DNA of 64,000 bases from Thioclava electrotropha (GTDB lineage: Bacteria; Pseudomonadota; Alphaproteobacteria; Rhodobacterales; Rhodobacteraceae): NCBI RefSeq assembly GCF_002085925.2, contig NZ_CP053562.1, forward strand, positions 3,423,501 through 3,487,500, written 5' to 3'. This document shows, piece by piece, positions 1-9,355 of this stretch. A model generated the notes under the pieces. It ran no database searches. It was not told where the DNA came from and saw nothing but the letters and a program-made list of their open reading frames with translations. Position numbers and translations under genes: made by a program. Each line of letters starts with the position of its first letter. Within the stretch, counting starts at the first letter, position 1.

Positions 1-1
1 A

Positions 2-718
2 ATCCGCGCCGAGCTGGCCCGACACTACGCGCCCTATTGGCAGGCGCTCGCCACCATCAATCACGAGATCTTCGCGCGGCTCCTGCGCGATCTGGGCGAT
101 GACGAGATCCGTATCGACCTGCATCCCGACGACGATCACGACGCGACCCGCGTGAGCTTCGCGCTGGCCGATCACCCCGGCATCTTCTCGCGGCTCTCCG
201 GCGCGCTCGCACTGGTCGGCGCGAATGTGGTCGACGCGCGCACCTATACCTCGAAGGACGGATATGCGACCGCCGTCTTCTGGGTGCAGGACGCCGAAGG
301 CCACCCCTATGAGGCGTCGAAACTGACCCGGCTGCGCGGCATGATCGAGAAGACGCTGAAAGGCGAGGTCGTCGCCCGCGAGGCGCTCAAGGATCGCGAC
401 AAGCTCAAGAAGCGTGAGCGCGAGTTCAAGTTCCCGACCCATATCACCATCGACAACGAAGGATCGGATATCTACACGATCATCGAAGTCGATACCCGCG
501 ACCGGCCCGGCCTTCTCTACGACCTGACCCGGGCGCTGGCGTCGAACAATATCTCGATCTCCTCGGCGGTGATCGCCACCTATGGCGCGCAGGTCGTGGA
601 CAGCTTCTATGTGAAAGACATGTTCGGCCTGAAACTGCATTCCAAACCCCGCCAAGAGGCGCTCGAGAAGAAGTTGATGGACGCCATCGCGTCGGGCGCG
701 AAACGGGCGGGCAACTAA
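2..718 (+). CDS. glnD: Bifunctional uridylyltransferase/uridylyl-removing enzyme, C-terminal part (truncated by window edge)
   Basis: The reading frame is open from base 2, so this is the 3' part of a longer gene and not a gene starting at the GTG near 152. The visible 238 residues hold two consecutive ACT-type ligand-binding domains, one around DHPGIFSRLSGAL and one around DTRDRPGLLYDLTRAL, which is the C-terminal layout of GlnD. In that family the ACT domains sense glutamine and control uridylylation of PII proteins in nitrogen regulation. The stop is followed after one base by the murJ start, so the two are probably co-transcribed. The catalytic nucleotidyltransferase and HD domains lie outside the window. 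Confidence 0.9.
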   Translation: MRAELARHYAPYWQALATINHEIFARLLRDLGDDEIRIDLHPDDDHDATRVSFALADHPGIFSRLSGALALVGANVVDARTYTSKDGYATAVFWVQDAEGHPYEASKLTRLRGMIEKTLKGEVVAREALKDRDKLKKREREFKFPTHITIDNEGSDIYTIIEVDTRDRPGLLYDLTRALASNNISISSAVIATYGAQVVDSFYVKDMFGLKLHSKPRQEALEKKLMDAIASGAKRAGN

Positions 719-719
719 T

Positions 720-2273
720 ATGAAACCAATCCGGCTGGTGCGCGGCTTCCTCACGGTGGGCGGCTGGACCATGGCGAGTCGCATCCTCGGTTTTGCGCGC
801 GACATGATGATCGCAGCCTACCTGGGTGCGGGTCCGGTAGCCGAGGCCTTCCTCGTGGCCTTCTCGCTGCCCAACCTGTTCCGCCGCTTCTTCGCGGAGG
901 GCGCGTTCAACACCGCCTTCATCCCGATCTTCTCGAAGAAGCTGGAGGGCGGCGAGAACGCGCAGGGCTTCGCACGCGAGGCGATGGGCGGCTTGGCCTC
1001 TGTGCTGATCTTGCTGACGCTGGTGGCCTCGGCGGCGATGCCGTGGCTGGTGCTGGCGATGGCCTCGGGTTTCGCGGGCGATGAGCGGTTCACGATCGCC
1101 ACAACTTATGGCCGGATCGCCTTTCCCTATATCCTCTTCATCTCGCTGAGCGCGCTTCTGTCGGGAGTGCTGAACGCGGCCGGGCATTTCGCAGCCGCTG
1201 CCGCGGCACCCGTGCTGCTGAACATCACGTTCGTGATCGCGATGCTGATGGCCGATCAGGCGGGCTGGCCGGTGGGCGATGCGCTGGCCTGGGCGGTGCC
1301 GGTCGCGGGCGTGGCACAGCTTGCGCTCGTCTGGGTCGCCGCATGGCGCGCGGGTTTCAAGATCGTCCCGAAGCGCCCGCGCCTGTCGCCCGACATGAAA
1401 CGCCTTGTCCGCATCGCGATCCCGGCAATGCTGGCGGGTGGCGTGGTTCAGATCAACCTGCTGGTGGGCCGTCAGGTCGCCTCGCATTTCGACGGCGCGA
1501 TCGCGTGGCTGAACTATGCCGACCGGCTCTATCAGCTGCCGCTGGGTGTGGTGGGCATCGCGATTGGCGTGGTGCTACTGCCAGACCTCTCGCGCCGGTT
1601 GCGCGGCGGTGACACGGCTGGCAGCCGCTATTCCTTCTCGCGCGCAGGCGAATTCGCGCTCCTCTTCACCGTCGGCCCCGCCGTAGCGCTTCTGGTGGCG
1701 GCCCAGCCCATCGTCTCGGTCCTGTTCGAGCGCGGCCAGTTCACCCACGAGGACACGATCGCCACCGCCTGGGCCACCGCGATCTACGGGCTCGGCCTGC
1801 CCGCTTTCGTGCTGCAGAAAGTCCTGCAGCCCTTGTATTTCGCGCGCGAGAACACCCGCACGCCGTTCAACTATGCGCTGGTCGCGATGGTGGTGAACGC
1901 GGTGCTGGCGATCGGGCTGTCTTTCGTGATCGGCTATCTCGCGGCGGCTGTCGGCACGACGCTCGCCGCCTGGGCGATGGTTGCGCAGCTCTGGCTCGGT
2001 GCGCGCCCGATGGGCGAGGCCGCGAGCTTCGATCACCGTTTCTACCGCCGCCTGCCCCGCATCGTGATCGCGGCGCTGGTGATGGGGGCTGCGATCTGGG
2101 CGGTGACCTGGGCGGTGCCGGGCGCATTCGCCGTGCCGGGTCTGCGCGCACTGGCGCTGCTGGGGCTCGTGCTGTTCGGGATGCTCGTCTATTTCGGCAC
2201 GGCTATCGCCATTGGCGCGATGCATATGGCCGATCTGAAAGTTGCGATGCGCCGCGGTCCGGGCGGGGCGTGA
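720..2273 (+). CDS. murJ: Lipid II flippase MurJ (MviN family)
   Basis: A 517-residue polytopic membrane protein of normal family length. It opens with a conserved MurJ/MviN N-terminus (residues about 5-60, including SRILGFARDMMIAAYLG and the NLFRRFFAEGAFN stretch). Members of this MOP-superfamily exporter move lipid-linked peptidoglycan precursors across the cytoplasmic membrane. The ATG lies one base after the glnD stop, and a glnD-murJ pair is common in alphaproteobacteria. About fourteen hydrophobic segments follow through the protein. No frameshift is seen. Confidence 0.95.
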   Translation: MKPIRLVRGFLTVGGWTMASRILGFARDMMIAAYLGAGPVAEAFLVAFSLPNLFRRFFAEGAFNTAFIPIFSKKLEGGENAQGFAREAMGGLASVLILLTLVASAAMPWLVLAMASGFAGDERFTIATTYGRIAFPYILFISLSALLSGVLNAAGHFAAAAAAPVLLNITFVIAMLMADQAGWPVGDALAWAVPVAGVAQLALVWVAAWRAGFKIVPKRPRLSPDMKRLVRIAIPAMLAGGVVQINLLVGRQVASHFDGAIAWLNYADRLYQLPLGVVGIAIGVVLLPDLSRRLRGGDTAGSRYSFSRAGEFALLFTVGPAVALLVAAQPIVSVLFERGQFTHEDTIATAWATAIYGLGLPAFVLQKVLQPLYFARENTRTPFNYALVAMVVNAVLAIGLSFVIGYLAAAVGTTLAAWAMVAQLWLGARPMGEAASFDHRFYRRLPRIVIAALVMGAAIWAVTWAVPGAFAVPGLRALALLGLVLFGMLVYFGTAIAIGAMHMADLKVAMRRGPGGA

Positions 2274-2286
2274 GGGGCTACTTTGG

Positions 2287-2443
2287 CACGGGGCGACCAG
2301 CCCCGGGCCGCGCCCGACCCTCCCCATGGGAGGGCGCATTGGCGATGACATCGCGGTTTCAGATGATTTTCGGGCTTGAGAGATAGAGCGCCAAGCCACC
2401 AGCGACCCGAGGCGCCCACCCGAGGGTCGGGCGCCCCCCTAAG
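2287..2443. repeat. Dispersed intergenic repeat R2, copy 1
   Basis: This convergent gap between murJ and the rhomboid-like gene shares several blocks with 36566-36797: CACGGGGCGAC-AGCCCCGGG, GGGAGGGCGCATTGGCGATG, and TTCGGGCTTG-GAGATA-AGCGCCAAGCCACC (split by single differences). The blocks keep the same order and orientation, with a longer middle segment in copy 2. The ends are self-complementary (CCCGACCC and GGGTCGGG). It looks like a non-coding dispersed palindromic element. A terminator role for the two converging genes is possible but not shown. Confidence 0.6.
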
Positions 2444-2446
2444 CCT

Positions 2447-3133
2447 TCACCGCCGCCGCAACCGCTGCAAGGTCCGCTGCATCCCGCCGGGCGCCACGAA
2501 GAAGCTCAGCACGAAGCCCGCGACGAACCCGACGATATCCGCGATCCAGTCGGGCCGCGCGCCGAAGATCATCGCGAAGATCAGCTGAATACCCATCAGC
2601 GCCCCGATCAACGAGAACGCCCGCAGCTGGTTCGCATTCTCCTGCCCCAGCCGCGTCCACAAGATCCACGTGAAGGCCCCGATCAGCCCGTAATCGCCCG
2701 GATAGCCGCCATAGAGCCCGATCTGCGTAAACGGCAGCGCCGCATAGACCAGCGCGCCAAGGATTGTCGCGCCGAAGAACACGACCGCCACGGCGAGCCC
2801 CGAGAAGATCTCGCCCACCATCTTGCCCAGCGCCAAGAGGAACACGAGCACGAAGATCGCCTGCGTCACCGAGGCATTCACAAAGGGGTAGGTCAGAATG
2901 CGCATCATCTGCTCAGGCGGATATTGACCGGTTTCGAACATTGCGCGCATCACCTGCGGCGAGAAAGCGAATTTCTGCAGCGCGTCGAGCCGCCAGCCCG
3001 CCGCCTGCGCCCCGCCGATCAGCCCCGACTGGCCCATCGCGAAGAACAGCTCCGTCGCAATGATCGGCAGCGCCAGAAGCCAGACCACTGGCGGCAGCGG
3101 GTTCATCGGGTGTTCATCATAGCCGTCGCGCAT
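2447..3133 (-). CDS. Rhomboid-family membrane protein lacking the catalytic residues (pseudoprotease)
   Basis: A 228-residue, roughly six-segment membrane protein with the rhomboid-type run [11 protein letters not shown] (about residues 78-88). ATG 3133 has AGGAG six bases upstream. The catalytic features of active rhomboids are missing. The GxSG serine loop reads GLIGAF near residues 149-154, so serine is replaced by isoleucine. The TM6 histidine position reads ADIVGF, with Asp199. The TM2 H-x-x-x-N motif is replaced by TQAIFV. It therefore looks like a derlin/iRhom-like pseudoprotease that may bind membrane proteins without cutting them. It is divergent from trpS and convergent with murJ. 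Confidence 0.75.
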   Translation of the reverse strand: MRDGYDEHPMNPLPPVVWLLALPIIATELFFAMGQSGLIGGAQAAGWRLDALQKFAFSPQVMRAMFETGQYPPEQMMRILTYPFVNASVTQAIFVLVFLLALGKMVGEIFSGLAVAVVFFGATILGALVYAALPFTQIGLYGGYPGDYGLIGAFTWILWTRLGQENANQLRAFSLIGALMGIQLIFAMIFGARPDWIADIVGFVAGFVLSFFVAPGGMQRTLQRLRRR

Positions 3134-3260
3134 ATTGGTCTCCTGCTCGCGGGCTCAGTTGCGCCCTTTGCGCTTTAGCGATAAGCGAGCGGAGAGCGGA
3201 TTTCCACCCCGGGAGATCCTCAATGGCGGGCTTCCACCCCCCGCAGATCAGGAGCATCAG

Positions 3261-4301
3261 ATGAGCGAGCAAGCGCAACCCCTCAACGCCAATTTCAAAC
3301 CGCGGATCTTCTCCGGCATCCAGCCCTCTGGCGGGCTGACGCTGGGCAACTATCTGGGCGCGCTCAAGCGCTTTGCTCAGAAGCAGGACGAAGGGATCGA
3401 GACGATCTACTGCCTCGTCGACCTGCACGCGATCACGGTCTGGCAAGAGCCCGAGGCATTGCGCCGCAACACCCGCGAGGCGGCTGCCGCCTTCATCGCC
3501 TCGGGCGTCGATCCGAAACGCTCGATCCTGTTCAACCAGAGCCAAGTCTCGGCCCATGCTGAACTGGCCTGGGCGTTCAATTGCGTCGCGCGTCTGGGCT
3601 GGATGAACCGGATGACCCAGTTCAAGGACAAGGCGGGCAAGAATGCCGAGAAGGCCAGCCTCGGCCTCTACGCCTACCCCGCGCTGATGGCCGCCGATAT
3701 TCTGCTGTATCATGCGACGATGGTGCCGGTGGGCGAGGATCAGAAGCAACATGTGGAGCTGACCCGCGACATCGCGGCCAAGTTCAACCACGACTACGAA
3801 ACCGATTTTTTCCCCGCCCCCGAGCCGCTGATCGAAGGCGCCGCGACCCGCGTGATGTCCCTGCGCGACGGCACCAAGAAGATGTCGAAATCCGACCCGT
3901 CGGATGCGAGCCGCATCAACCTCACCGACGATGCCGACACGATCGCCAAGAAGATCCGCAAGGCCGTGACCGATCCCGAGCCCCTGCCCTCCGAGATCGA
4001 CGGGCTCAAGGACCGGGCCGAGGCGCGCAACCTCGTGAACATCTATGCGGCGCTGGCCGACATGACGCCGACGCAGGTGCTGGGCGAATATGGCGGCGAG
4101 GGCTTCGGCAAGTTCAAACCGGCGCTAGCCGAACTGGCGGTCGCAAAGCTTGCGCCGATCTCGGACGAGATGACCCGGCTGATGAACGATCCCTCCGAGA
4201 TCGACAATATCCTGGGCGACGGCGCGAACCGGGCCGACGAGATCGCGCAGCCGATCCTGGGAAAGACGCTCGAGATCATGGGAATGATCCGCTCGCGCTA
4301 A
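3261..4301 (+). CDS. trpS: Tryptophan--tRNA ligase
   Basis: A class I aminoacyl-tRNA synthetase of 346 residues that charges tRNA-Trp. The frame is open further upstream, but ATG 3261 ([10 protein letters not shown]) has AGGAG at 3250-3254 and is the sensible start. The HIGH-equivalent motif is in [12 protein letters not shown] (about residues 22-33). The KMSKS loop is intact in [10 protein letters not shown] (about residues 206-215). The [16 protein letters not shown] stretch is typical of TrpRS. It appears monocistronic, divergent from the rhomboid-like gene and followed by a dispersed palindromic repeat. Confidence 0.95.
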   Translation: MSEQAQPLNANFKPRIFSGIQPSGGLTLGNYLGALKRFAQKQDEGIETIYCLVDLHAITVWQEPEALRRNTREAAAAFIASGVDPKRSILFNQSQVSAHAELAWAFNCVARLGWMNRMTQFKDKAGKNAEKASLGLYAYPALMAADILLYHATMVPVGEDQKQHVELTRDIAAKFNHDYETDFFPAPEPLIEGAATRVMSLRDGTKKMSKSDPSDASRINLTDDADTIAKKIRKAVTDPEPLPSEIDGLKDRAEARNLVNIYAALADMTPTQVLGEYGGEGFGKFKPALAELAVAKLAPISDEMTRLMNDPSEIDNILGDGANRADEIAQPILGKTLEIMGMIRSR

Positions 4302-4321
4302 GCGCGGCAAAACCAAAGCAA

Positions 4322-4507
4322 GAGGGGGCTCTGCCCCCCAGTCGCCGTAGGGCGACAAGACTTAAGGGCGAGGGGGCTCTGCCCCTCGGGCTTTCGCCCT
4401 TCCCCCGGGATATTTCAACCAAGCCGAAACGCATCTTCCTCTTGGCAGAAATATCCCGGGGGAGGCGCGGCAAGCGCCGGGGGCAGCGCCCCCTTGCCGC
4501 CGCCCAC
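4322..4507. repeat. Dispersed intergenic palindromic repeat R1, copy 1
   Basis: A composite palindromic element. GGGGGCTCTGCCCC units occur at 4325-4341 and about 4370-4386. A segment about GTCGCCGTAGGGCGACAAGA follows the first unit. Then come a widely spaced inverted pair, CCCCGGGATATTT and AAATATCCCGGGG, and a closing GGGGGCAGCGCCCCC. Related copies lie at 9214-9354, 44384-44518 and 60901-60955. The self-complementary arms suggest transcriptional terminator-type structures. The same unit is the integration site of the mobile element in this window. Confidence 0.7.
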
Positions 4508-4553
4508 GGCCCGCACTACGCTTCGGCAACAAGAGCTTACGAGCGGACCTCCC

Positions 4554-5252
4554 ATGCGTATCGGCATCCTCCAAACCGGCCAATCCCCCGACGTTCTGCG
4601 CGACAAGGCGGGCGACTATCCTGACATGTTCGAAGCGCTGCTCGCCGGGCGCGGCCTCGACTTCCAGCGCTACGACGTCGAGCATATGCACTTTCCCGAA
4701 AGCGTGCATGACTGCGACGGCTGGTTGATCACCGGCTCGCGTCACGGCGCCTATGAAGATCACCCTTTCATCAAGCCGCTCGAGACGTTCATCCGCGACG
4801 CCCACGCCGAGAACGTGCCGATGGTGGGCATCTGTTTCGGCCATCAGATCATCGCGCAGGCACTTGGCGGCAAGGTCGAGAAATTCTCCGGCGGCTGGGC
4901 CGTGGGCCCGCAGGATTACGATTTCGGCGGCGAGGTGATCGCGCTCAACGCGTGGCATCAGGATCAGGTGACCGAGTTGCCGCCGGGCGCGACCCCGATC
5001 GCCGACAATGATTTCTGCGCCTATCCCGCGCTTGCCTATGGCGACACGATCTTCACCGTCCAGCCCCACCCCGAATTTCCCGACGCATTCGTAGAAGGGC
5101 TGATGGACACACGCGGACGCGGCGTCGTGCCCGATGACCTGATGCAGGCAGCCCGCACGCGGCTCGGGCAACCCAACGGCGCGTCCCGGATCGCCGAGCG
5201 CATCGCCGATTTCTTCCTCAAGACAAGGGTGCCCGCGCACCCGGAAAGCTGA
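4554..5252 (+). CDS. Class I glutamine amidotransferase-like protein of a polyamine gene cluster
   Basis: A 232-residue type 1 glutamine amidotransferase domain with a complete triad: nucleophile Cys94 in GICFGHQ, and His172 and Glu174 in QPHPEF. The frame is open upstream to 4494, but ATG 4554 (MRIGILQTGQ) starts at the fold's first strand. It heads a tight operon with a glutamine-synthetase-like ligase and a DAO-type FAD oxidase. That context suggests hydrolysis of a gamma-glutamyl intermediate in polyamine breakdown, the role of PuuD in E. coli. It is not a clear PuuD orthologue by motif, so the substrate is inferred. Confidence 0.75.
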   Translation: MRIGILQTGQSPDVLRDKAGDYPDMFEALLAGRGLDFQRYDVEHMHFPESVHDCDGWLITGSRHGAYEDHPFIKPLETFIRDAHAENVPMVGICFGHQIIAQALGGKVEKFSGGWAVGPQDYDFGGEVIALNAWHQDQVTELPPGATPIADNDFCAYPALAYGDTIFTVQPHPEFPDAFVEGLMDTRGRGVVPDDLMQAARTRLGQPNGASRIAERIADFFLKTRVPAHPES

Positions 5253-5255
5253 CCG

Positions 5256-6620
5256 ATGAGCGACATGAAGGACTGGACCGACCGCATTCCGCAGGCCGCC
5301 CGCGACTACATCGAGGGTCGGCGTCTCGACGAGGTGGAATGCATCGTCGCCGATATCGCTGGGGTCGCGCGCGGCAAGGCGATGCCCGCGTCGAAATTCA
5401 AGTTTCAGGATCGCTTCTTCCTGCCGAACTCGATCTTCCTGCAGACGATCACCGGCGAGTGGACGGACAACCCCTCGGGCGCTTTCACCGAACCGGACAT
5501 GATCCTGACGCCCGATTTCTCGACCGCGACGGCCGCGCCGTGGACGGCAGACTGGACCTTGCAGATCATCCATGACGTCGAGGACCAGCAGGGCAATCCG
5601 GTGCCGATCGCGCCGCGCAATGTCCTCAAGCGCGTGCTCGCGCTCTATGAGGCCGAAGGCTGGGTGCCGGTCGTCGCCCCCGAGATGGAATTCTTCCTCG
5701 TCGCCCGCAATACCGATCCGAACCAGCCGATCATCCCGCCGATGGGGCGCTCGGGTCGTCGGGCGGCGGCGAAACAAGCCTATTCGATGTCGGCGGTCGA
5801 TGAATATGGCAAGGTCATCGACGATATCTACGATTTCGCCGAGCTTCAGGGCTTCGAGATCGACGGCATCCTGCAGGAGGGCGGCGCCGGGCAGATCGAG
5901 ATCAACCTCGCCCATGGCGACCCGGTCGAACTGGCCGACCAGATTTTCTACTTCAAGCGGCTGATCCGCGAGGCCGCCCTGCGTCAGGATTGCTTCGCCA
6001 CCTTCATGGCGAAACCGATCGAGGGCGAGCCGGGCTCGGCCATGCATATCCACCAATCGGTGATCGACACCAAGACCGGCCAGAACATTTTCTCCGACGA
6101 GAATGGCGGCGAGACGGAAGCCTTCCTGCATTGCATCGCGGGGCTTCAGACGCACCTGCCTGCGGTGATCGCGCTGCTGGCGCCTTACGTGAACAGCTAT
6201 CGCCGCTATGTGCCGGATTTCGCCGCGCCCATAAATCTCGAATGGGGGCGCGACAACCGCACGACGGGCCTGCGGGTGCCGATCTCGGGCCCGGCGGCGC
6301 GACGGATCGAGAACCGTCTGGCGGGGATGGATTGCAACCCCTATCTCGGGCTCGCGGCCTCGCTCGCCTGCGCCTATCTGGGCCTCAAGGAAAAGCAGAT
6401 GCCGAAGCCCGAATGCCTGGGCGACGCCTATATGTCGGCCGAGGACGTGCCGGTGAACCTGGGCGATGCGCTCGATCTCTTCTCGGAGAGCGCGCCGATC
6501 CGCGACGTGCTGGGGCCGGAATTCTGCGCGGTCTACGAGGCGGTCAAGCGCAACGAATACAAGGAGTTCCTGCAGGTGATCTCGCCATGGGAGCGCGAGC
6601 ATCTGCTGATGAACGTGTGA
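5256..6620 (+). CDS. Glutamine synthetase family protein, probable gamma-glutamylpolyamine synthetase
   Basis: A 454-residue glutamine-synthetase fold ligase. The ATP/glutamate-binding segments are visible: PEMEFFLV, GAGQIEINL, GSAMHIHQS and NRTTGLRVP. It lacks a regulatory adenylylation-site tail. It begins three bases after the preceding amidotransferase and is followed four bases later by an FAD oxidase. This order matches gamma-glutamylation of putrescine or a related amine (PuuA-type) rather than ammonia assimilation. The substrate is inferred from neighbours, and other gamma-glutamyl acceptors are possible. Confidence 0.8.
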   Translation: MSDMKDWTDRIPQAARDYIEGRRLDEVECIVADIAGVARGKAMPASKFKFQDRFFLPNSIFLQTITGEWTDNPSGAFTEPDMILTPDFSTATAAPWTADWTLQIIHDVEDQQGNPVPIAPRNVLKRVLALYEAEGWVPVVAPEMEFFLVARNTDPNQPIIPPMGRSGRRAAAKQAYSMSAVDEYGKVIDDIYDFAELQGFEIDGILQEGGAGQIEINLAHGDPVELADQIFYFKRLIREAALRQDCFATFMAKPIEGEPGSAMHIHQSVIDTKTGQNIFSDENGGETEAFLHCIAGLQTHLPAVIALLAPYVNSYRRYVPDFAAPINLEWGRDNRTTGLRVPISGPAARRIENRLAGMDCNPYLGLAASLACAYLGLKEKQMPKPECLGDAYMSAEDVPVNLGDALDLFSESAPIRDVLGPEFCAVYEAVKRNEYKEFLQVISPWEREHLLMNV

Positions 6621-6624
6621 TGCG

Positions 6625-7926
6625 ATGAACCTGCTCTTCGCCAATGACCGAAAGGGCGAGCACGCGCCGAGCTATTACGCAGCGACCGCGCTGACCGACC
6701 GGCGCTGGCCCGAATTGAAGGGCCGCCACCGGGCGGATGTCTGCGTGGTGGGCGGCGGCTTCACCGGCCTCTCGGCGGCGCTGCATCTGGCGGAGAAGGG
6801 CTATTCGGTGCGGCTGCTCGAGGCCCATCGCGTGGGTTTCGGGGCCTCGGGCCGCAATGGCGGACAGGTGGGCTCGGGCCAGCGGCTGGAGCAGGACGAT
6901 CTGGAGAAAGCCCACGGCCCCGAGATGGCGCGCAGGCTTTGGGATATCGGCGAAGACGCGAAGGCGCTGATCCGCGACCTGATCGCGCGCTACGAGATGG
7001 ACGTGACCTTCCATCCCGGCATCGCTCATGCCTGCCGGACGCAATCCGAGGTCGCGCACTCCCATCACATGGCGGAGAAGCTGGCCCGCGATTACGGCTA
7101 CGATCAGGTGGAGCCGCTCTCGCGCGAGGCGCTGCACGCGATCCTGCCCTCGGAGGCCTATCTCGGCGGCGATATCGACCGGGGCGCGGGGCATCTGCAT
7201 CCGCTGAACTTCGCCCAAGCCTTGGCGCTCGCTTGCGAGAAGGCGGGCGTGACGATCCACGAAGGCTCGCTCGTCCACCATATCCGCCCCGGCGAGCCGG
7301 TGCGCGTGCAGACCGAGCATGGCCATATCGATGCCGATCACCTGATCTTCGCGGCCAACGGCTATCTGGGAAATCTCGCCCCGCGCGTGGCCTCGCATGT
7401 GATGCCGATCAACAATTTCATCGTCGCGACAGAGCCGCTGGGCCCGCGCGTCGCCGAAGTGCTGCGCGAGAATATCGCCGTGGCGGACACGAAATTCGTG
7501 GTCAACTACTGGCGGCTCTCTGACGATAACCGCCTGCTCTTCGGGGGCGGCGAAAGCTATGGTTACAAGTTCCCCGACATCGTGCAGACCGTGCGCAAGC
7601 CGATGCTGGAGGTCTACCCTTCCCTTGCGGATGTGAAGATCGACTACGCTTGGGGTGGCACGCTCGCGATCACCCGCACCCGGATGCCCTATTTCGCGCG
7701 GCCTTTGAAAAACGCGCTCTCGGCCAGCGGGTTTTCCGGCCATGGCGTCGCGATGGGCACGATGGCGGGCAAGATCATGGCCGAGGCGGTGGCGGGCCAA
7801 GCCGAGCGCTTCGACCTGATGGCCGGGTTGAAAGTGCCGGGCTTCCCGGGCGGCTCGCTCCTGCGCAGCCCGCTTCTGGTCGCCGCGATGACGTGGTTCT
7901 CGATGCGCGACAAGCTGGGGATCTAG
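6625..7926 (+). CDS. FAD-dependent oxidoreductase (DAO family), probable gamma-glutamylputrescine oxidase
   Basis: A 433-residue flavoprotein with the N-terminal dinucleotide-binding glycine motif VVGGGFTGLSAALHL (about residues 40-54), then FGASGRNGGQVGSG, typical of the DadA/PuuB group. C-terminal FSGHGVAMGTMAG is the second FAD-contacting region. Family members oxidise secondary or primary amines with oxygen. It is the third gene of the tight puu-like operon, starting five bases after the ligase stop, so oxidation of the gamma-glutamylated amine is the likely step. Sarcosine or glycine oxidase activity is a less likely alternative. Confidence 0.8.
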   Translation: MNLLFANDRKGEHAPSYYAATALTDRRWPELKGRHRADVCVVGGGFTGLSAALHLAEKGYSVRLLEAHRVGFGASGRNGGQVGSGQRLEQDDLEKAHGPEMARRLWDIGEDAKALIRDLIARYEMDVTFHPGIAHACRTQSEVAHSHHMAEKLARDYGYDQVEPLSREALHAILPSEAYLGGDIDRGAGHLHPLNFAQALALACEKAGVTIHEGSLVHHIRPGEPVRVQTEHGHIDADHLIFAANGYLGNLAPRVASHVMPINNFIVATEPLGPRVAEVLRENIAVADTKFVVNYWRLSDDNRLLFGGGESYGYKFPDIVQTVRKPMLEVYPSLADVKIDYAWGGTLAITRTRMPYFARPLKNALSASGFSGHGVAMGTMAGKIMAEAVAGQAERFDLMAGLKVPGFPGGSLLRSPLLVAAMTWFSMRDKLGI

Positions 7927-7999
7927 GCAAGCCGCCGCCGCCTCAAATTTGGTCATGAATTCTTCATTGGCGCAAAAAGCGGCATTCGTGTAAAGAAAA

Positions 8000-8018
8000 C
8001 CTGAAAGTCAGTTTCAGG
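8000..8018 (+). promoter_or_regulatory. Hairpin/inverted repeat in the leader of the DegT-type aminotransferase
   Basis: CCTGAAA and TTTCAGG form a perfect 7-bp inverted repeat around a 5-base centre, ending about 10 bases before the ATG at 8029. It could be an operator or a leader hairpin near the ribosome binding site. No function is shown. Confidence 0.4.
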
Positions 8019-8028
8019 ATATCTTGCC

Positions 8029-9213
8029 ATGCCGCGTGACGGACAGACCGCCCCGAATTGCTACGACGCCGAGGCCATCCCCGAGGCCGCCCGAGCCGAG
8101 ATCGAACGTCTCCTGACCAGCGGGGACCTCTTCCGCTACACCTCCGCAGACGCGCCGGTCGCCAAGCTGGAAGCCGAATTTGCCGAATTCATGGGTGTGA
8201 AATACGCGGTCGCCGTGTCGTCCTGCTCGCAGGCGCTGTTCCTGTCGATGAAGGCGCTCGACCTGCCGCGCGGGGCACGCGTGCTGGTCCCGGCCTTCAC
8301 CTTCGCCGCCGTCCCCTCCGCCATCGTCCATGCCGATTGCGTGCCGGTGCTGGTCGAAGTCGGCTCCAATTTCCGCATAGACCTCGACGATTTCCGCGCG
8401 AAATTCGACGACAGCATCGACGCGGTGATGATCAGCCACATGCGCGGCCACACCTCCGACATGGACGCGATCATGGAACTGGCCGCCGAGAAGGATGTGC
8501 CGGTCATCGAAGACGCCGCGCATTCGCTCGGCACGCTCTGGAATGGCAAGAAGATCGGCACGATCGGCAAGATCGGCTGCCTCTCCTTCCAGTCCTACAA
8601 ACTGATCAACGCGGGCGAAGGCGGCATCCTTCTGACCGACGATCCGGAACTGGCCGCGCGTGCGGTGATCATGTCGGGCGCCTACGAACATAACTGGAAG
8701 AAGCATCCGGGCCTGCAGAACAGCTTCCATCACTGGCAGAACAAGCTGCCGCTTTATAACTGCCGGATGCAGAACCTCTCCGCTGCCGTCATCCGCCCGC
8801 AGATCGCGGAAGTGGAGCGCCGCGTGAATGATGGTCGCGCGAACCACGACTATGTCGCCGAGCGACTGAACTCGAGCGACTGGCTCGACGTGCCGCCGCC
8901 CCTCGGGCCCGAAACTCGCGCCCCGGATTCGCTGCAGTTCAACCTCGCGGGCGATTGGTCCGACGACGAGGCCCGCAAGCTGCAATCGGAGGCGAAAGCC
9001 CGCGGTGTCAGCGTGCAGGTTTTCGGACTGAGCCAAGACAACGCGCGCGCCTTCTGGAACTGGCAGTTCCTCGGTGACGTACCGGAGCTGCCGAAGACCC
9101 GCGCCATGCTGATGCGCGCCTGCGATACCCGCCTGCCCGCGCGGCTCAAGCAGCCCGATCTGGATTACATCGCCGATGCGATCCTCGAAGCGGTCATAGC
9201 GGTGAAGGGTTAA
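8029..9213 (+). CDS. DegT/DnrJ/EryC1/StrS-family PLP-dependent aminotransferase
   Basis: A 394-residue fold type I aminotransferase. The Schiff-base lysine is Lys191 in FQSYKLINAGEGG. The pyridoxal-binding Asp162 lies in IEDAAHS. The substrate loop VPAFTFAAVPSAI is typical of the StrS family. Most relatives act on nucleotide-linked keto-sugars, but no sugar-nucleotide genes surround it. It follows the polyamine operon after 100 bases that contain a short hairpin, so it may be separately regulated. The substrate is unknown. The downstream region is a palindromic repeat likely to end transcription. Confidence 0.8.
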   Translation: MPRDGQTAPNCYDAEAIPEAARAEIERLLTSGDLFRYTSADAPVAKLEAEFAEFMGVKYAVAVSSCSQALFLSMKALDLPRGARVLVPAFTFAAVPSAIVHADCVPVLVEVGSNFRIDLDDFRAKFDDSIDAVMISHMRGHTSDMDAIMELAAEKDVPVIEDAAHSLGTLWNGKKIGTIGKIGCLSFQSYKLINAGEGGILLTDDPELAARAVIMSGAYEHNWKKHPGLQNSFHHWQNKLPLYNCRMQNLSAAVIRPQIAEVERRVNDGRANHDYVAERLNSSDWLDVPPPLGPETRAPDSLQFNLAGDWSDDEARKLQSEAKARGVSVQVFGLSQDNARAFWNWQFLGDVPELPKTRAMLMRACDTRLPARLKQPDLDYIADAILEAVIAVKG

Positions 9214-9354
9214 GGGGCGCTGCCCCTCTTTCCTGACGGAAATTCACCCCGGGATATTTGGAAAGAGCGAAGACGGTGGGCGCACAGCCCCCCTTCGCTC
9301 TTGGAAAAATATCCCGGGGGTGAGGCCGTCAGGCCGAGGGGGCAGAGCCCCCGC
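9214..9354. repeat. Dispersed intergenic palindromic repeat R1, copy 2
   Basis: It starts right after the aminotransferase stop with GGGGCGCTGCCCC. It then carries the separated inverted pair CACCCCGGGATATTT / AAATATCCCGGGGGTG and closes with GGGGGCAGAGCCCCC before the convergent CoA-binding gene. The architecture matches the copies at 4322 and 44384. The position between convergent genes fits a bidirectional terminator. Confidence 0.7.
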
Positions 9355-9355
9355 C

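Noticed and set aside
4362..6644. 760-residue open frame on the minus strand
   Set aside because: Antisense to the amidotransferase and glutamine-synthetase-like genes, with no recognisable domain.
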